From Chryseobacterium glaciei (lineage in GTDB: Bacteria > Bacteroidota > Bacteroidia > Flavobacteriales > Weeksellaceae), in NCBI RefSeq assembly GCF_001648155.1, contig NZ_CP015199.1, positions 124,001-188,000 on the forward strand: DNA of 64,000 nucleotides. Direction: 5' to 3'. Under the pieces are notes generated by a model. That model ran no database searches, was not told the DNA's origin, and saw only the letters and a program-made list of their open reading frames with translations. Of the stretch, positions 36,959-47,850 are shown one piece after another. The first letter of the stretch is position 1; every line of letters starts with the position of its first letter. The position numbers and the translations under genes are program-made.

Positions 36959-38196
36959 TGAAAAGAGTTGTAATTACAGGCTTAGGAACAATCAATCCTT
37001 TGGGAAATGATATAGATTCTTTCTGGGACAATGCCGTAAATGGCCATAGTAGCACAGACTATATCACACGATTTGACGCCTCGAAATTCCGTACGCAGAT
37101 TGCTTGTGAAATTAAGAATTTTGAACCTCAAAAGTACCTTGACCGTAATGAAATCAAAAGAAGCGACCTATTTACGCAGTATGCCCTCTACAGTGCCTCG
37201 CAAGCATTGGAAGATTCAGGCTTGGACATCTCATCTATAGACCCTTTCGACATCGGTGTTATTTGGGGTGTTGGTCAGGGAGGTATGGAAACATTTGAAA
37301 GCGAAGTAGAAAATTACGTCACAGGAAATTACGTTCCCAGGTTCAGTCCCTTCTTTGTACCTAAACTGATCGTTAATATGGCATCAGGAATGATCTCCAT
37401 TAAATTTGGTCTGCAGGGAATCAATTATACAACAGTATCAGCATGTGCTACATCAAATACAGCAATAATGGATTCCTTTAATTACATACGTTTAGGAAAA
37501 GCAAAAATATTTGTGACCGGTGGTTCAGAAGCTCCGATCACCGCTGCTTCTATTGGAGGATTTTCTTCGATGAAAGCAATGTCAGCCCGCAACGCTGATC
37601 CGCTTACTGCAAGCCGACCTTTTGATAGAGACCGTGATGGTTTTGTAATGGGTGAAGGTGCCGGTGCAATAATTTTGGAAGAATATGAGCACGCAAAAAA
37701 AAGAGGAGCGAAAATCTATGCTGAATTAGTAGGGGCATCAATGACTGCTGACGCCTACCATATGACCTCCCCACATCCGGAAGGGTTAGGTGCTTCTAAA
37801 GCAATGCAACTTGCCTTGAAAGAAGCAAAATTAAATCCCTCAGAACTAGACTACCTGAATCTTCACGCAACCTCTACACCTGTAGGAGATATTGCAGAAC
37901 TTAATGCTGTCAATAAAACTTTTCAGGGTTCCAGTAACTTATGGGTGAGTTCATCAAAATCCATGACCGGACATTTATTGGGAGCTGCCGGAGCCATTGA
38001 GGCCATACTTGCTATCAAATCGATAAATGAAAATATCATTCCTCCAACGATCAATATTGAAAATCTTGACCCTCTAGTGCCAAAAGGTATTCAAATAGTG
38101 ATGAACCAGCCATTGCAGAAAAAAGTTACAACGGCAATGAGTAATGCTTTCGGATTTGGAGGTCACAACTCAACTGTTATATTTCGTGAAATTTAA
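36958..38196 (+). CDS. Beta-ketoacyl-ACP synthase II-like (FabF homologue)
   Basis: 412 residues, full length. Active-site Cys163 lies in VSACATSNTAI; His in LHATSTPVGD (about 303) and SSKSMTGHLLGAAGAIEA (about 340, with the conserved Lys) complete the Cys-His-His triad; the GFGGHN end loop is present. It would condense malonyl-ACP with an acyl group. Its place beside thiolases and not beside ACP or FabD genes suggests a specialised paralogue rather than the housekeeping enzyme. Confidence 0.9.
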   Translation: MKRVVITGLGTINPLGNDIDSFWDNAVNGHSSTDYITRFDASKFRTQIACEIKNFEPQKYLDRNEIKRSDLFTQYALYSASQALEDSGLDISSIDPFDIGVIWGVGQGGMETFESEVENYVTGNYVPRFSPFFVPKLIVNMASGMISIKFGLQGINYTTVSACATSNTAIMDSFNYIRLGKAKIFVTGGSEAPITAASIGGFSSMKAMSARNADPLTASRPFDRDRDGFVMGEGAGAIILEEYEHAKKRGAKIYAELVGASMTADAYHMTSPHPEGLGASKAMQLALKEAKLNPSELDYLNLHATSTPVGDIAELNAVNKTFQGSSNLWVSSSKSMTGHLLGAAGAIEAILAIKSINENIIPPTINIENLDPLVPKGIQIVMNQPLQKKVTTAMSNAFGFGGHNSTVIFREI

Positions 38197-38208
38197 ATTG
38201 AATTAATA

Positions 38209-39387
38209 ATGAAAGATGTTTTTATAGTAGCCGCTAGACGTACACCTATCGGTGGTTTTTTAGGCAATTTTGCAGAAGTTTCAGCAACCGAGCTAGGAGC
38301 GGCAGCAATCAAAGGTGTCATGAGTACTGTAGGTATAGACGGTAAAAATATTGACAGTGTCTATATGGGAAATGTTCTGTCTGCAAATTTGGGTCAGTCT
38401 CCTGCCCGACAAGCCTCAAAATTTGCAGGAATTCCTGATGAAACAGATTGCACCACAATAAATAAAGTATGTGCGGCCGGAATGAAAGCAACAATACTTG
38501 GCGCCCAGCAAATCCAGTTGGGACTTGAAGATCTTGTAATTTCCGGAGGAATGGAAAGTATGAGCAATGTTCCTCATTATACCAATAAACGCAAGATAAA
38601 CAAACTAGGTCATGAAACCTTGACAGATGGACTCCTAAAAGATGGACTGACTGATGTGTATAATGATTATCATATGGGAAATGCCGCTGAGCTTTGCGTT
38701 GAGAAATTTCAAATAACAAGAGAGCAGCAGGACGAATATGCGATTCAATCTTATGAAAAAGCGGCTAATGCAACCAAATCAGGAAAGTTTGAAAAAGAAA
38801 TCATTCCATTTAATTTAAAACAGAAAAATGGAGAAATATTAATTACTGAGGATGAAGATATTTATAAAATAGTTCCTGAGAAAGTTTCTAAATTAAAACC
38901 AACTTTTGTTGAAGGTGGAACCATTACAGCAGCCAATGCCAGTAATTTAAATGACGGTGCCGCGGCTATACTATTAGCATCCAAAGAAGCGGTGGAAAAA
39001 TACAATCTCAAGCCTTTGGCAAAAATTATAAGCTATGCAGATGCTGCTCAGGCTCCGGAATGGTTTACCACTGCTCCATCTGTTGCCATTCCAAAAGCAT
39101 TAGAAAGAGCAAATCTCACATTGGAAGACATTGATTTTTTTGAAATCAACGAAGCTTACGCTGCCGTGTCTTTGGCAAATCAAAAGATATTGGAATTGAA
39201 TCCTGAAAAAATAAATGTATATGGAGGTGCAGTAGCATTAGGACATCCCTTAGGTGCATCAGGAGCTCGAATTATTTGTACTTTAGTTTCTGTATTAAAA
39301 CAGGAAAATGGAAAATATGGTGTTGCAGCTATCTGTAATGGAGGTGGTGGCGCATCTGCAATTGTCATAGAAAATATAACTCACTAA
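38209..39387 (+). CDS. Acetyl-CoA C-acetyltransferase (AtoB-like thiolase)
   Basis: 392 residues. All thiolase residues are present: Cys88 in NKVCAAGMKA, His in NEAYAAV (about 310) and GHPLGASGAR (about 347), and the second Cys in ICNGGGGASA (about 377). It reversibly condenses two acetyl-CoA to acetoacetyl-CoA, or cleaves 3-ketoacyl-CoA. It lies 12 bp after the KAS gene and 13 bp before the Lpd gene. Confidence 0.92.
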   Translation: MKDVFIVAARRTPIGGFLGNFAEVSATELGAAAIKGVMSTVGIDGKNIDSVYMGNVLSANLGQSPARQASKFAGIPDETDCTTINKVCAAGMKATILGAQQIQLGLEDLVISGGMESMSNVPHYTNKRKINKLGHETLTDGLLKDGLTDVYNDYHMGNAAELCVEKFQITREQQDEYAIQSYEKAANATKSGKFEKEIIPFNLKQKNGEILITEDEDIYKIVPEKVSKLKPTFVEGGTITAANASNLNDGAAAILLASKEAVEKYNLKPLAKIISYADAAQAPEWFTTAPSVAIPKALERANLTLEDIDFFEINEAYAAVSLANQKILELNPEKINVYGGAVALGHPLGASGARIICTLVSVLKQENGKYGVAAICNGGGGASAIVIENITH

Positions 39388-39400
39388 AGATATATGCATA

Positions 39401-40804
39401 ATGGAAAATTTTGACATCGCAGTAATCGGGTCAGGACCCGGAGGATATGTTGCTGCAATACGTTGTGCCCAATTGGGTTATAAAACTGCAATTATTGAAA
39501 AATATCCAACATTGGGCGGAACTTGTACTAACGTGGGATGCATCCCTACCAAAGCTTTACTTGACAGCTCAGAACATTACCATCAGGCAATAGAAACTTT
39601 CGATAAACATGGGATTGAAGTGGGTGAGGTAAATCTGAATTTTCAGCAATTTATCTCAAGGAAAAATGAGGTGGTTGCACAAAACACGAAGGGATTGAAT
39701 TTTTTAATGAATAAAAATAAAATTACTGTATTTGAGGGGACTGCACAATTTCTGAACAATACTACTATAAAAGTCACTCAATCAAATGATATAGTTACAG
39801 AAATTCAAGCTAAACACTTTATCATTGCCACAGGCTCAAAACCTGCAACACTTCCCGGTATTACAATCGATAAAAAAAGGATTATTACTTCTACTGAAGC
39901 TTTAACTTTAAAGGATAAGCCCAAAAGCATGATCATCATTGGCGGTGGCGTTATTGGGGTAGAAATAGCATCCATATATAACCGGATCGGAACTAAGGTT
40001 ACAATAATTGAATATACGAAGGAACTGATCTCGACAATGGACCGTGAACTTGGTACTAGTTTAAGGAAGATCCTCACCAAGCAAGGTATTGACATCCAAC
40101 TCAATCAAAGTGTTTATAATGTAGAAAATGCGGGAGATAAAGCAATCGTATATTATAAGAATGAAAGTCAGGAAGATTTTAATTTGGAAGCTGATTATGT
40201 ATTGATGGCTGTAGGACGCAGACCATACACCGAAGGGCTTGGCCTGGAAAATACAGAAATCGAGCTCGATGAGAAAGGCAGAATAAAAACCAATGAAAAT
40301 CTTCAGACAAATGTTCCATCAATTTACGCTATCGGAGATGTAGTTGCAGGACCAATGTTGGCTCACAAAGCGGAAGAAGAAGGTGTATTTGTGGCAGAAA
40401 TTATTAATGGACAAAAGCCCCATATTCATTATAATAGAATCCCTGGAGTAGTTTACACCTGGCCTGAAGTCGCATCTGTAGGTTATACGGAAGAAGAGTT
40501 GATAGCTAAAGGAATTGAGTACAGAAAAGGGAAATTTCCATTTTCCGCAAGTGCCAGAGCCAGAGCGGCTATGGAGAAAGATGGTTTTGCAAAGGTATTA
40601 TCAGAACCTAAATATGGCGAGGTTTTGGGCGTGCATATCATCGGCCCCCGAGCTGCTGATCTGATTGCTCAAGCTGTAATTTCATTAGAATATGAAGTTA
40701 CCGACAGTGATATGTTTATGATTTCTTATGCACATCCTACCTATTCAGAAGTTTTGAAAGAAGCCTATATGCTGGTCTCCGGTCAACCTGCAATTAATAT
40801 TTAA
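39401..40804 (+). CDS. lpdA: Dihydrolipoyl dehydrogenase (E3)
   Basis: 467 residues. FAD GxGPGG site (IGSGPGGYVAAI), redox disulfide GGTCTNVGCIPTKALL, NAD site IIIGGGVIGVEIASIY, AIGDV, and the C-terminal interface motif AHPTYSEVLKEA with the His-Glu base. This makes a complete, probably active flavoprotein that reoxidises protein-bound dihydrolipoamide with NAD+. It is unusual here, because no E1/E2 or glycine-cleavage genes accompany it. Either it serves complexes encoded elsewhere or the operon uses it in an unknown redox step. Confidence 0.93.
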   Translation: MENFDIAVIGSGPGGYVAAIRCAQLGYKTAIIEKYPTLGGTCTNVGCIPTKALLDSSEHYHQAIETFDKHGIEVGEVNLNFQQFISRKNEVVAQNTKGLNFLMNKNKITVFEGTAQFLNNTTIKVTQSNDIVTEIQAKHFIIATGSKPATLPGITIDKKRIITSTEALTLKDKPKSMIIIGGGVIGVEIASIYNRIGTKVTIIEYTKELISTMDRELGTSLRKILTKQGIDIQLNQSVYNVENAGDKAIVYYKNESQEDFNLEADYVLMAVGRRPYTEGLGLENTEIELDEKGRIKTNENLQTNVPSIYAIGDVVAGPMLAHKAEEEGVFVAEIINGQKPHIHYNRIPGVVYTWPEVASVGYTEEELIAKGIEYRKGKFPFSASARARAAMEKDGFAKVLSEPKYGEVLGVHIIGPRAADLIAQAVISLEYEVTDSDMFMISYAHPTYSEVLKEAYMLVSGQPAINI

Positions 40805-40819
40805 TTAAAAAAACCAAAA

Positions 40820-42088
40820 ATGACACCAAAAAAAGTCGCCATTGTAGGTTATAACAGAACGCCTTTTGTAAAACATAACGGCGTTTTTGCCGATGCTACT
40901 AATCAGGATTTATTAGTTGCTGCCCTAAATGGATTAATTGATAAATGTAATTTAACCAATAAAAGATTGGGGGAAGTTGCAGGCGGATCTGTGATCAAGC
41001 ACATTTCTGAGAGCAACCTTATTCGGGAATCTGTAATGAAAACTTCACTTGACCCGGCAACTCCCGGATGTGATATTCAACAGGCTTGCGATACGGGTAT
41101 TGAATCAGCCATCTACATCGCAAATAAAATTGCATTGGGACAGATAGAAAGTGGCATCGCGTGTGGCGTGGAAGCAATGAGTAACATCCCTTTTGAAACA
41201 AATGCACGTCTGCGAAAAATACTATTAAAAGCAAACAGTGAAAAATCAACATTGGGTAAATTAAAAGTTTTATCAAAAGCGAAAATTAAAGATTTCATAC
41301 CGATTCCTTACAAAGGTAAAGAGCCCGAAACTGGTTTGGTAATGGGAGAACATACAGAAATTACTGCTAAATATTACGGGATTTCCAGAGAAGATCAGGA
41401 TAGATTAGCACTGCAAAGTCATCAAAATATGGCTAAAGCCTATGATGAAGGTTTTTATGATGACATGATAACCCCTTTTTTAGGAATTTCGATTGATAAC
41501 AATATGAGACGTGATACTTCTTATGAGAAATTATCAAGACTAAAACCTGCCTTTGGTAAACAAAACGGAACCTTAACAGCTGGTAATTCTACCCCATTTA
41601 CTGACGGCGCTTCATCCATATTGCTAGGCAGTGAAGAATGGGCAAAAGAAAATAACCTTCCAATTTTAGCGTACATCACTCAGGCTGAAATCGCAGGAAT
41701 AGAATATATTAAGAACAAACAAAATTTATTATTGGCACCCGTTAATGCTGCAGATCGAATGCTAAAAAGAGCACACTTAAAGCTGGATGAATTTGACTTT
41801 TATGAGATCCACGAGGCTTTTGCGGCGCAGGTTTTAGCGACTTTAAAAATATGGGAAAGCGAAAAACTATCAAAAGAATTTGGCTTAGAAAATGCTTTAG
41901 GACACATTGACAGAAGCAAACTGAATATAAAAGGAAGTAGTCTTGCAGCGGCCCATCCATTCGCTGCTACCGGTGGAAGAATTATTGCAACGCTTGCCAA
42001 ATTACTAAATGAAAAAGGAAGTGGAAAAGGTTTTATTTCGATTTGTGCTGCAAGAGGTCAAGGTGTGACCATGATTCTTGAAAAATAA
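40820..42088 (+). CDS. Acetyl-CoA acetyltransferase (FadI-like thiolase)
   Basis: 422 residues. Thiolase residues: Cys in IQQACDTGIESA (about 92), His in HEAFAAQ and AAHPFAATGGR, Cys in SICAARGQGVTMI near the end. The length and the KxVA(I)VGYNRTPFVK start are those of the longer FadI-type thiolases, which prefer long-chain ketoacyl-CoA. It is the last gene of the operon, 15 bp after lpdA. Two thiolases of different type in one operon point to a multistep acyl-CoA conversion. Confidence 0.9.
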   Translation: MTPKKVAIVGYNRTPFVKHNGVFADATNQDLLVAALNGLIDKCNLTNKRLGEVAGGSVIKHISESNLIRESVMKTSLDPATPGCDIQQACDTGIESAIYIANKIALGQIESGIACGVEAMSNIPFETNARLRKILLKANSEKSTLGKLKVLSKAKIKDFIPIPYKGKEPETGLVMGEHTEITAKYYGISREDQDRLALQSHQNMAKAYDEGFYDDMITPFLGISIDNNMRRDTSYEKLSRLKPAFGKQNGTLTAGNSTPFTDGASSILLGSEEWAKENNLPILAYITQAEIAGIEYIKNKQNLLLAPVNAADRMLKRAHLKLDEFDFYEIHEAFAAQVLATLKIWESEKLSKEFGLENALGHIDRSKLNIKGSSLAAAHPFAATGGRIIATLAKLLNEKGSGKGFISICAARGQGVTMILEK

Positions 42089-42252
42089 ATGTTTATATCA
42101 ACATTAGATCAGGATAATATTATTATAAAAAATACCCTCTTTTTATCGAATCATTTAAGATCCTCCTAATCAATTATTTGACATAATCGATGAATCGGTT
42201 AAGCAGTTGTATTCATGAATCCTTAATTGGTAAATTTATCTAATATTACTGA

Positions 42253-42576
42253 ATTTTTCTTGAGGATATATTCTCTTTCAACTATAAAACATTGGAGTCA
42301 TTTACTGATGGTATAATTTCTGAAGAAAAACTAAAAAAAAATTTCAATGAAATAAGCTTTAAGTTTGGTGATCTTGAAAAACATGACATAGACCATTTTC
42401 TGCTTGGAAATCCTGTTCAGGAAAAACCATTTATACAGGTTACAGAAAATGACACTATTTTCAATACAAGTATTTCAAATCTAGACAGATCACCCATTCT
42501 TAGAGTTGTCAAATCGATACTTGTATTCATTTGGAATGCTGTAAATATATTTATAAAAATTATCAATATCAGCTGA
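42253..42576 (+). pseudogene. Unrecognised ORF fragment without start codon
   Basis: An open stretch of about 107 codons. The first ~80 look genuinely coding (ESFTDGIISEEKLKKNFNEI, FGDLEKHDIDHFLLGNPVQE, KPFIQVTENDTIFNTS), while the last part is hydrophobic and probably out of frame. There is no ATG at the 5' end, only TTG at 42292. It is probably the 5'- and 3'-truncated remains of a larger cytoplasmic protein of unidentified family. Confidence 0.4.
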
Positions 42577-42679
42577 CAATTGATTTAAATATAATCCTGT
42601 TATTAGTAACTGAGGATTCTGTTTTTTCTTTGCCAATGATAGGAAATTTAACAATGAATAATAGTGAATTTTTGGTATT

Positions 42680-43594
42680 TCAATTAAACGACTGCCTAAA
42701 CTCCAAAGGCGAAAGGTTGGTCTTGATCTTGAAAAGTTTGCTAAACGATTGTGAATGTTCAAAGCCCAATTCATAAGCAATTTCCGAAACAGATAGATCT
42801 GTCGTTGATAATTTTTCCTTCGCTTTTTCTATGATCGTATTCTGAATGTATTGCTGTGTGTTTAGTCCTGTCAATGAACTTAGCATATCGCTCAAATAAC
42901 GTTGCGACAGCTTTAATTCTGTGCTGATATATTTCACCGATGGCAAACCATTTTTTAAACTATTTTCTTCTTCAAAATAGCTGTTTAAAAGTTTGTCCAA
43001 AGAAGTGATGATGTCGTGATTGACGGCTTTCCTCGTCAAAAATTGCCTGTTGTAAAAACGATTGCTGTAATTCAATAACAATTCTATCTGTGACACTAAA
43101 ACGTCTTGACTGAAACTGTCGATATTGTTGTCTAATTCATTGACTATTGACGCAAATAAATTGGCTATAATTTCTTTTTCTTTTGCCGATAAAAACAAGG
43201 CTTCTGAAACATCGTAAGAGAAAAAACCATACTGATTGATCGCTTTACCTAACGGATAATTTCGGATAAAGTCCGGATGAAAATACAAAGCGATCCCTTC
43301 ATAGCTTTCTGTTTCTTCGGGTGAAGTAACAATTTGTTTTGGCTTTAGAAATGCCAATCCGCCCTCTTCAAAATCATAATAGCCCTGTCCGTATTTTATT
43401 TGCCCTGTGAAAGTAGGCTTAAAGGAAATTTTGTAAAAATCAAGACTTACTTTTTGCCCTTTCGGAAACATTTCGATCGAAACATTATTGTAATCAACCA
43501 GTGCGATCAATGGGTGCAAGGGTGCAGGAAATCCTAAGACGCACACCAATTGCGATATACTTTTAATTTGATTGATGTTAGATTTTTGCTGCAT
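42680..43594 (-). CDS. AraC-family transcriptional regulator
   Basis: 304 residues. N-terminal cupin domain with VCVLGFPAPLHPLIALVDYN, close to the start of the AraC protein at 21402-22298 (GFPPPENPLLGLV). Two C-terminal HTHs (KLSQRYLSDMLSSLTGLNTQ; VSEIAYELGFEHSQSFSKLF), ending LSPLEFRQSF. It is the third gene of an AKR-SDR-araC unit, 18 bp after the SDR, and probably regulates it. Confidence 0.9.
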   Translation of the reverse strand: MQQKSNINQIKSISQLVCVLGFPAPLHPLIALVDYNNVSIEMFPKGQKVSLDFYKISFKPTFTGQIKYGQGYYDFEEGGLAFLKPKQIVTSPEETESYEGIALYFHPDFIRNYPLGKAINQYGFFSYDVSEALFLSAKEKEIIANLFASIVNELDNNIDSFSQDVLVSQIELLLNYSNRFYNRQFLTRKAVNHDIITSLDKLLNSYFEEENSLKNGLPSVKYISTELKLSQRYLSDMLSSLTGLNTQQYIQNTIIEKAKEKLSTTDLSVSEIAYELGFEHSQSFSKLFKIKTNLSPLEFRQSFN

Positions 43595-43612
43595 TTTCGT
43601 TTACGAATGTAA

Positions 43613-44350
43613 TCAATTTTGTTTTGACGGACGAATCACAATGTCGCCAATTTCAACATCATCAGGTTGGCTTATTGCATAAATGACGGCATTGGCAATA
43701 GCTATGGGATCTATGGCTATTTGTTCCATTCCCTTTTGAATAGCTATTTTCATTTCTTCGTTTTTTATATTGTCCGCAAAATCTGTTTTCACAAATCCGG
43801 GCGAAATGCCTGTAATGCGTATCGTTCCGTCCGACTCCTGTCGAAACGCTTCTGCAATCGTGCGAATGGCATTTTTAGTCCCTGCATAAACGCCTTGCAT
43901 TGGAACAATCTTTATTCCTGACGTTGAAATGATATTGACAATATGTCCCGATCGTTGCTGTTTGAAAACGGGAATTGCAGCCGCCATCCCATACAAAACA
44001 CCTTTGAGGTTAATGTCGATCATTTCTTCCCAACCGTCAATATCCAATTCATCAATGCGGCTTAATTGGCTGACCCCTGCGTTGTTTACAATGACATCCA
44101 ATTTTCCGTACTGCTCAACTGCCGTATTGACCAACCTAATCAGATCAGCTTTATTCTTTACATCAATTTGAGCAAAGGCAGCTTCACCACCCTTGCTTTT
44201 AATTTCTTCAACAAGTTGTTGTAATTGTTCTGTTCGTCTTGCACCTAAAACAACCTTTGCACCATTTTTTGCTAATTCTACGGCGATGGCTTTACCCATT
44301 CCGCTGCTTGCACCTGTAATAGTGACAACTTTTCCTTCAATATTCTGCAT
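43613..44350 (-). CDS. SDR family oxidoreductase
   Basis: 245 residues. TGASSGMG (about 12-19), LGARRTEQL (Arg, NADPH-type), NNAGVS and catalytic Ser-Tyr-Lys as IISTSGIKIVPMQGVYAGTK. The classical length and motifs suggest an NADP-dependent alcohol/ketone oxidoreductase like YdfG or the 'SDR family NAD(P)-dependent' stress enzymes. It lies 12 bp after the aldo/keto reductase gene. Confidence 0.9.
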   Translation of the reverse strand: MQNIEGKVVTITGASSGMGKAIAVELAKNGAKVVLGARRTEQLQQLVEEIKSKGGEAAFAQIDVKNKADLIRLVNTAVEQYGKLDVIVNNAGVSQLSRIDELDIDGWEEMIDINLKGVLYGMAAAIPVFKQQRSGHIVNIISTSGIKIVPMQGVYAGTKNAIRTIAEAFRQESDGTIRITGISPGFVKTDFADNIKNEEMKIAIQKGMEQIAIDPIAIANAVIYAISQPDDVEIGDIVIRPSKQN

Positions 44351-44362
44351 TGCTGTTTGTTT

Positions 44363-45772
<1,410 letters not shown>

Positions 45773-46090
45773 ATGACAGAATTTATTGCCGTTATGACTA
45801 TTGCAATCTTGGCAACCATAAGCCCAGGACCAGATTTCGTACTAGTTACAAAAAAAAGTCTAGTACATGGAAAAACTCCGGGGATTTATACTGCTATTGG
45901 CATATCTCTAGCGGTTATGGTTCACGTGGGTTACACTCTTTTTGGAATAGGTTATATTATTTCGCAATCCATACTTTTATTTACTGTGTTGAAAACGGTA
46001 GGATCATTATATCTTATATATATTGGCATTAAGATGTTCCTTGCAAAAAAAGGAAATAATTCCTACAAATGGTTGGATGTTCTAACTTAG
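45773..46090 (+). pseudogene. LysE-family exporter, 3'-truncated
   Basis: 105 residues. The first half of a LysE/RhtB protein is intact (ISPGPDFVLVTKKSLVHGKT, LKTVGSLYLIYIGIKMFLAK) and then ends with unrelated NSYKWLDVLT and a stop. The usual length is ~205, so three of six helices are gone and the protein is unlikely to transport. It differs clearly from the intact LysE at 18753-19388. Confidence 0.75.
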
Positions 46091-46196
46091 CTAGGAATTC
46101 TGATTAAGGAGAAAATCTTAACTTTAGTATAATATTTAGCATCTTAATATCATGAAGCAGTAGCGATAATGCTAAAAAGCTATAATAATAAATAAA

Positions 46197-46775
46197 ATGC
46201 AAGAAAAAGAATTTTTGAAAACAATTTTTTCAGAGAACGACTTTAAAGAAGATGAACTTTCAATGATACTTCCAAAATTCAAGAAGGTAAAATTTATCAA
46301 AAATGACTTTTTACTTCAAGAAGGGCAAACAGAAAATTATTATTGGTTTTTAGAAAGTGGCTTTGCCCGCTCGTTTGTAAATGATATCAATGGCAATGAC
46401 ATCACAACAAACTTTTATAGTTCAGAAGACGCTGTGATTGATTATTCATCATTCTTTCTTCGTAGTCCGACAAGAGAAAACATTCAGGCATTAACCGACT
46501 GCGTTTGCTGGCAGCTGGATTTCAAAACCTTTCAACAACTCTTTCACGGGATTGAAGCTTTCAGGGAACATGGACGAACAATATTAGTGAGTTCTTATTT
46601 TGTATTGAAAAATCATAGGGTATCAATTATTGCAGACCAAGCTAAAGAAAGATATATACAGCTTCTGAAAGACAAACCACAGATCGTTCAAAATGTTGCT
46701 TTGAAGCACATCGCAACTTTTTTAGGTATTACAAAATCTTCTTTAAGCAGAATAAGAAAGGAAATTTCTTTATAA
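46197..46775 (+). CDS. Crp/Fnr-family transcriptional regulator
   Basis: 192 residues. cNMP-binding-like N-terminus (KNDFLLQEGQTENYYWFLES, FARSFVNDINGNDITTNFYS, EDAVIDYSSFFLRSPTRENI) and the compact C-terminal HTH (VALKHIATFLGITKSSLSRI). It follows the truncated LysE gene and precedes a YciI-like gene, either of which could be its target. Confidence 0.88.
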   Translation: MQEKEFLKTIFSENDFKEDELSMILPKFKKVKFIKNDFLLQEGQTENYYWFLESGFARSFVNDINGNDITTNFYSSEDAVIDYSSFFLRSPTRENIQALTDCVCWQLDFKTFQQLFHGIEAFREHGRTILVSSYFVLKNHRVSIIADQAKERYIQLLKDKPQIVQNVALKHIATFLGITKSSLSRIRKEISL

Positions 46776-46857
46776 ACTCATTTTTTTTTGCCATAGGACA
46801 ACTTTTCAGAAAACAGAGTCCGGTACTTTTGTTCAATAATCAGAACTAAAAGGAAAA

Positions 46858-47205
46858 ATGGGAAACTTAAAAGAGTTTGTGTTGCTATTTAGACTACCAC
46901 AAGAAGACAATCAATTAACCAACGAACGTGCTGCTAAAATTAACCAGCAGTGGAAAAAATTTATTGCATTAATTGCGTCACAGGTAAAACTAGTTAATGT
47001 CTCAAGATTAAGTTTTGAAGGGACTATAATTAAAAGTGACCTTTCAGTAGTACACAAGACTGTTCTCGAAAATGGTTTTTTTGTTAGTGGCAATTTGACA
47101 ATGAAATCCGAAACAATTGAGAATGTAATTTTAGTGGCTAAAAAATGTCCCATTCTTTTGGTAGGTGGAACAGTTGAAGTACGACAAACAATTCCATTGA
47201 ATTAA
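46858..47205 (+). CDS. YciI/DGPF-like domain protein
   Basis: 115 residues. FVLLFRLPQEDNQLTNERAA and the second-half pattern VLENGFFVSGNLTMKSETIE followed by a strand (NVILVAKKCPILLVGGTVEV) resemble YCII-related/PhnB-adjacent ferredoxin-like proteins, usually met beside sigma-70 or Crp regulators. The catalytic His-Asp pair of YciI is not clear, so function is open. It lies 82 bp behind the Crp gene. Confidence 0.65.
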   Translation: MGNLKEFVLLFRLPQEDNQLTNERAAKINQQWKKFIALIASQVKLVNVSRLSFEGTIIKSDLSVVHKTVLENGFFVSGNLTMKSETIENVILVAKKCPILLVGGTVEVRQTIPLN

Positions 47206-47811
47206 ATGAACTTATGTCTATTTCTGAAACAAAATTTTATAAATTCTTTATAAGCATTAATAACTAATTAAATTATGAATATGGAAAATAAATCAGAAAA
47301 AAACTGTTTCAATAAAAAATTATGGCTTTGAACACACAAACGCTGGAAGTAGTTTTTTAAATTTATCAAATAACAATTGATAAATCACCCAATTCATTGT
47401 AATATTTAAATGTCCCGTCCTAAAAATCCGATACAGATTTTTAGGACGGGACAGTTTGTAATATGCTTAAATAAAATTAGCTTGTAGCTCATCAAATTAT
47501 TATCATTAACGATATACTACTTCGTTTTTTCGATTCGATACTTTATCTATACAAACGAAGATGTATTAATGAAGATGAGCAGTCATTATCTTGAATTTTC
47601 AATATATGTTAGCAGCTTCTTTGAAGAAAGTTGATAATATTGATGAGTTACAAGATTGAATGGTTAAAGGAATATCGAACACATAATAATGAAGAATAGG
47701 AGTGTTTTAAAGCCAATATTTTTTTATTAAGGTAAACACTGAAAAACTCGAACACATATTTATATAACTTTATTCAAATGTAAAACATTGTAAATCAATG
47801 AATAAAGCTTA
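47206..47811. other. Intergenic stretch with one long hairpin
   Basis: About 600 bp with no supported gene. A short frame (MENKSEKNCFNKKLWL) near 47282-47332 may be a remnant. The only clear structure is the palindrome at 47411-47453. Confidence 0.5.
47411..47453. repeat. 18-bp perfect inverted repeat
   Basis: TGTCCCGTCCTAAAAATC and its exact complement are separated by a 7-nt loop (CGATACA). There is no T-run directly after either arm, so it is a poor terminator. It resembles the terminal inverted repeats of some insertion sequences placed end to end, i.e. a possible IS scar (inference). Confidence 0.5.
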
Positions 47812-47846
47812 CAAAAAAGGGAGACGTTTAAATATAAACGTCTCCC
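47812..47846 (-). terminator. Terminator of the tRNA-Ser gene
   Basis: A perfect stem, GGGAGACGTTTA at 47819-47830 and its complement at 47835-47846, with a 4-nt loop. On the minus strand it is followed by TTTTTT. It lies 5 nt past the tRNA 3' end. Confidence 0.85.
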
Positions 47847-47850
47847 TAAG

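Noticed and set aside
42490..42780. A 96-codon minus-strand frame overlapping the end of the AraC gene
   Set aside because: Overlaps a certain gene on the same strand in another frame and has no recognisable domain.
45773..46090. Functional short LysE transporter
   Set aside because: Half of the transmembrane helices are missing and the last residues leave the family pattern.
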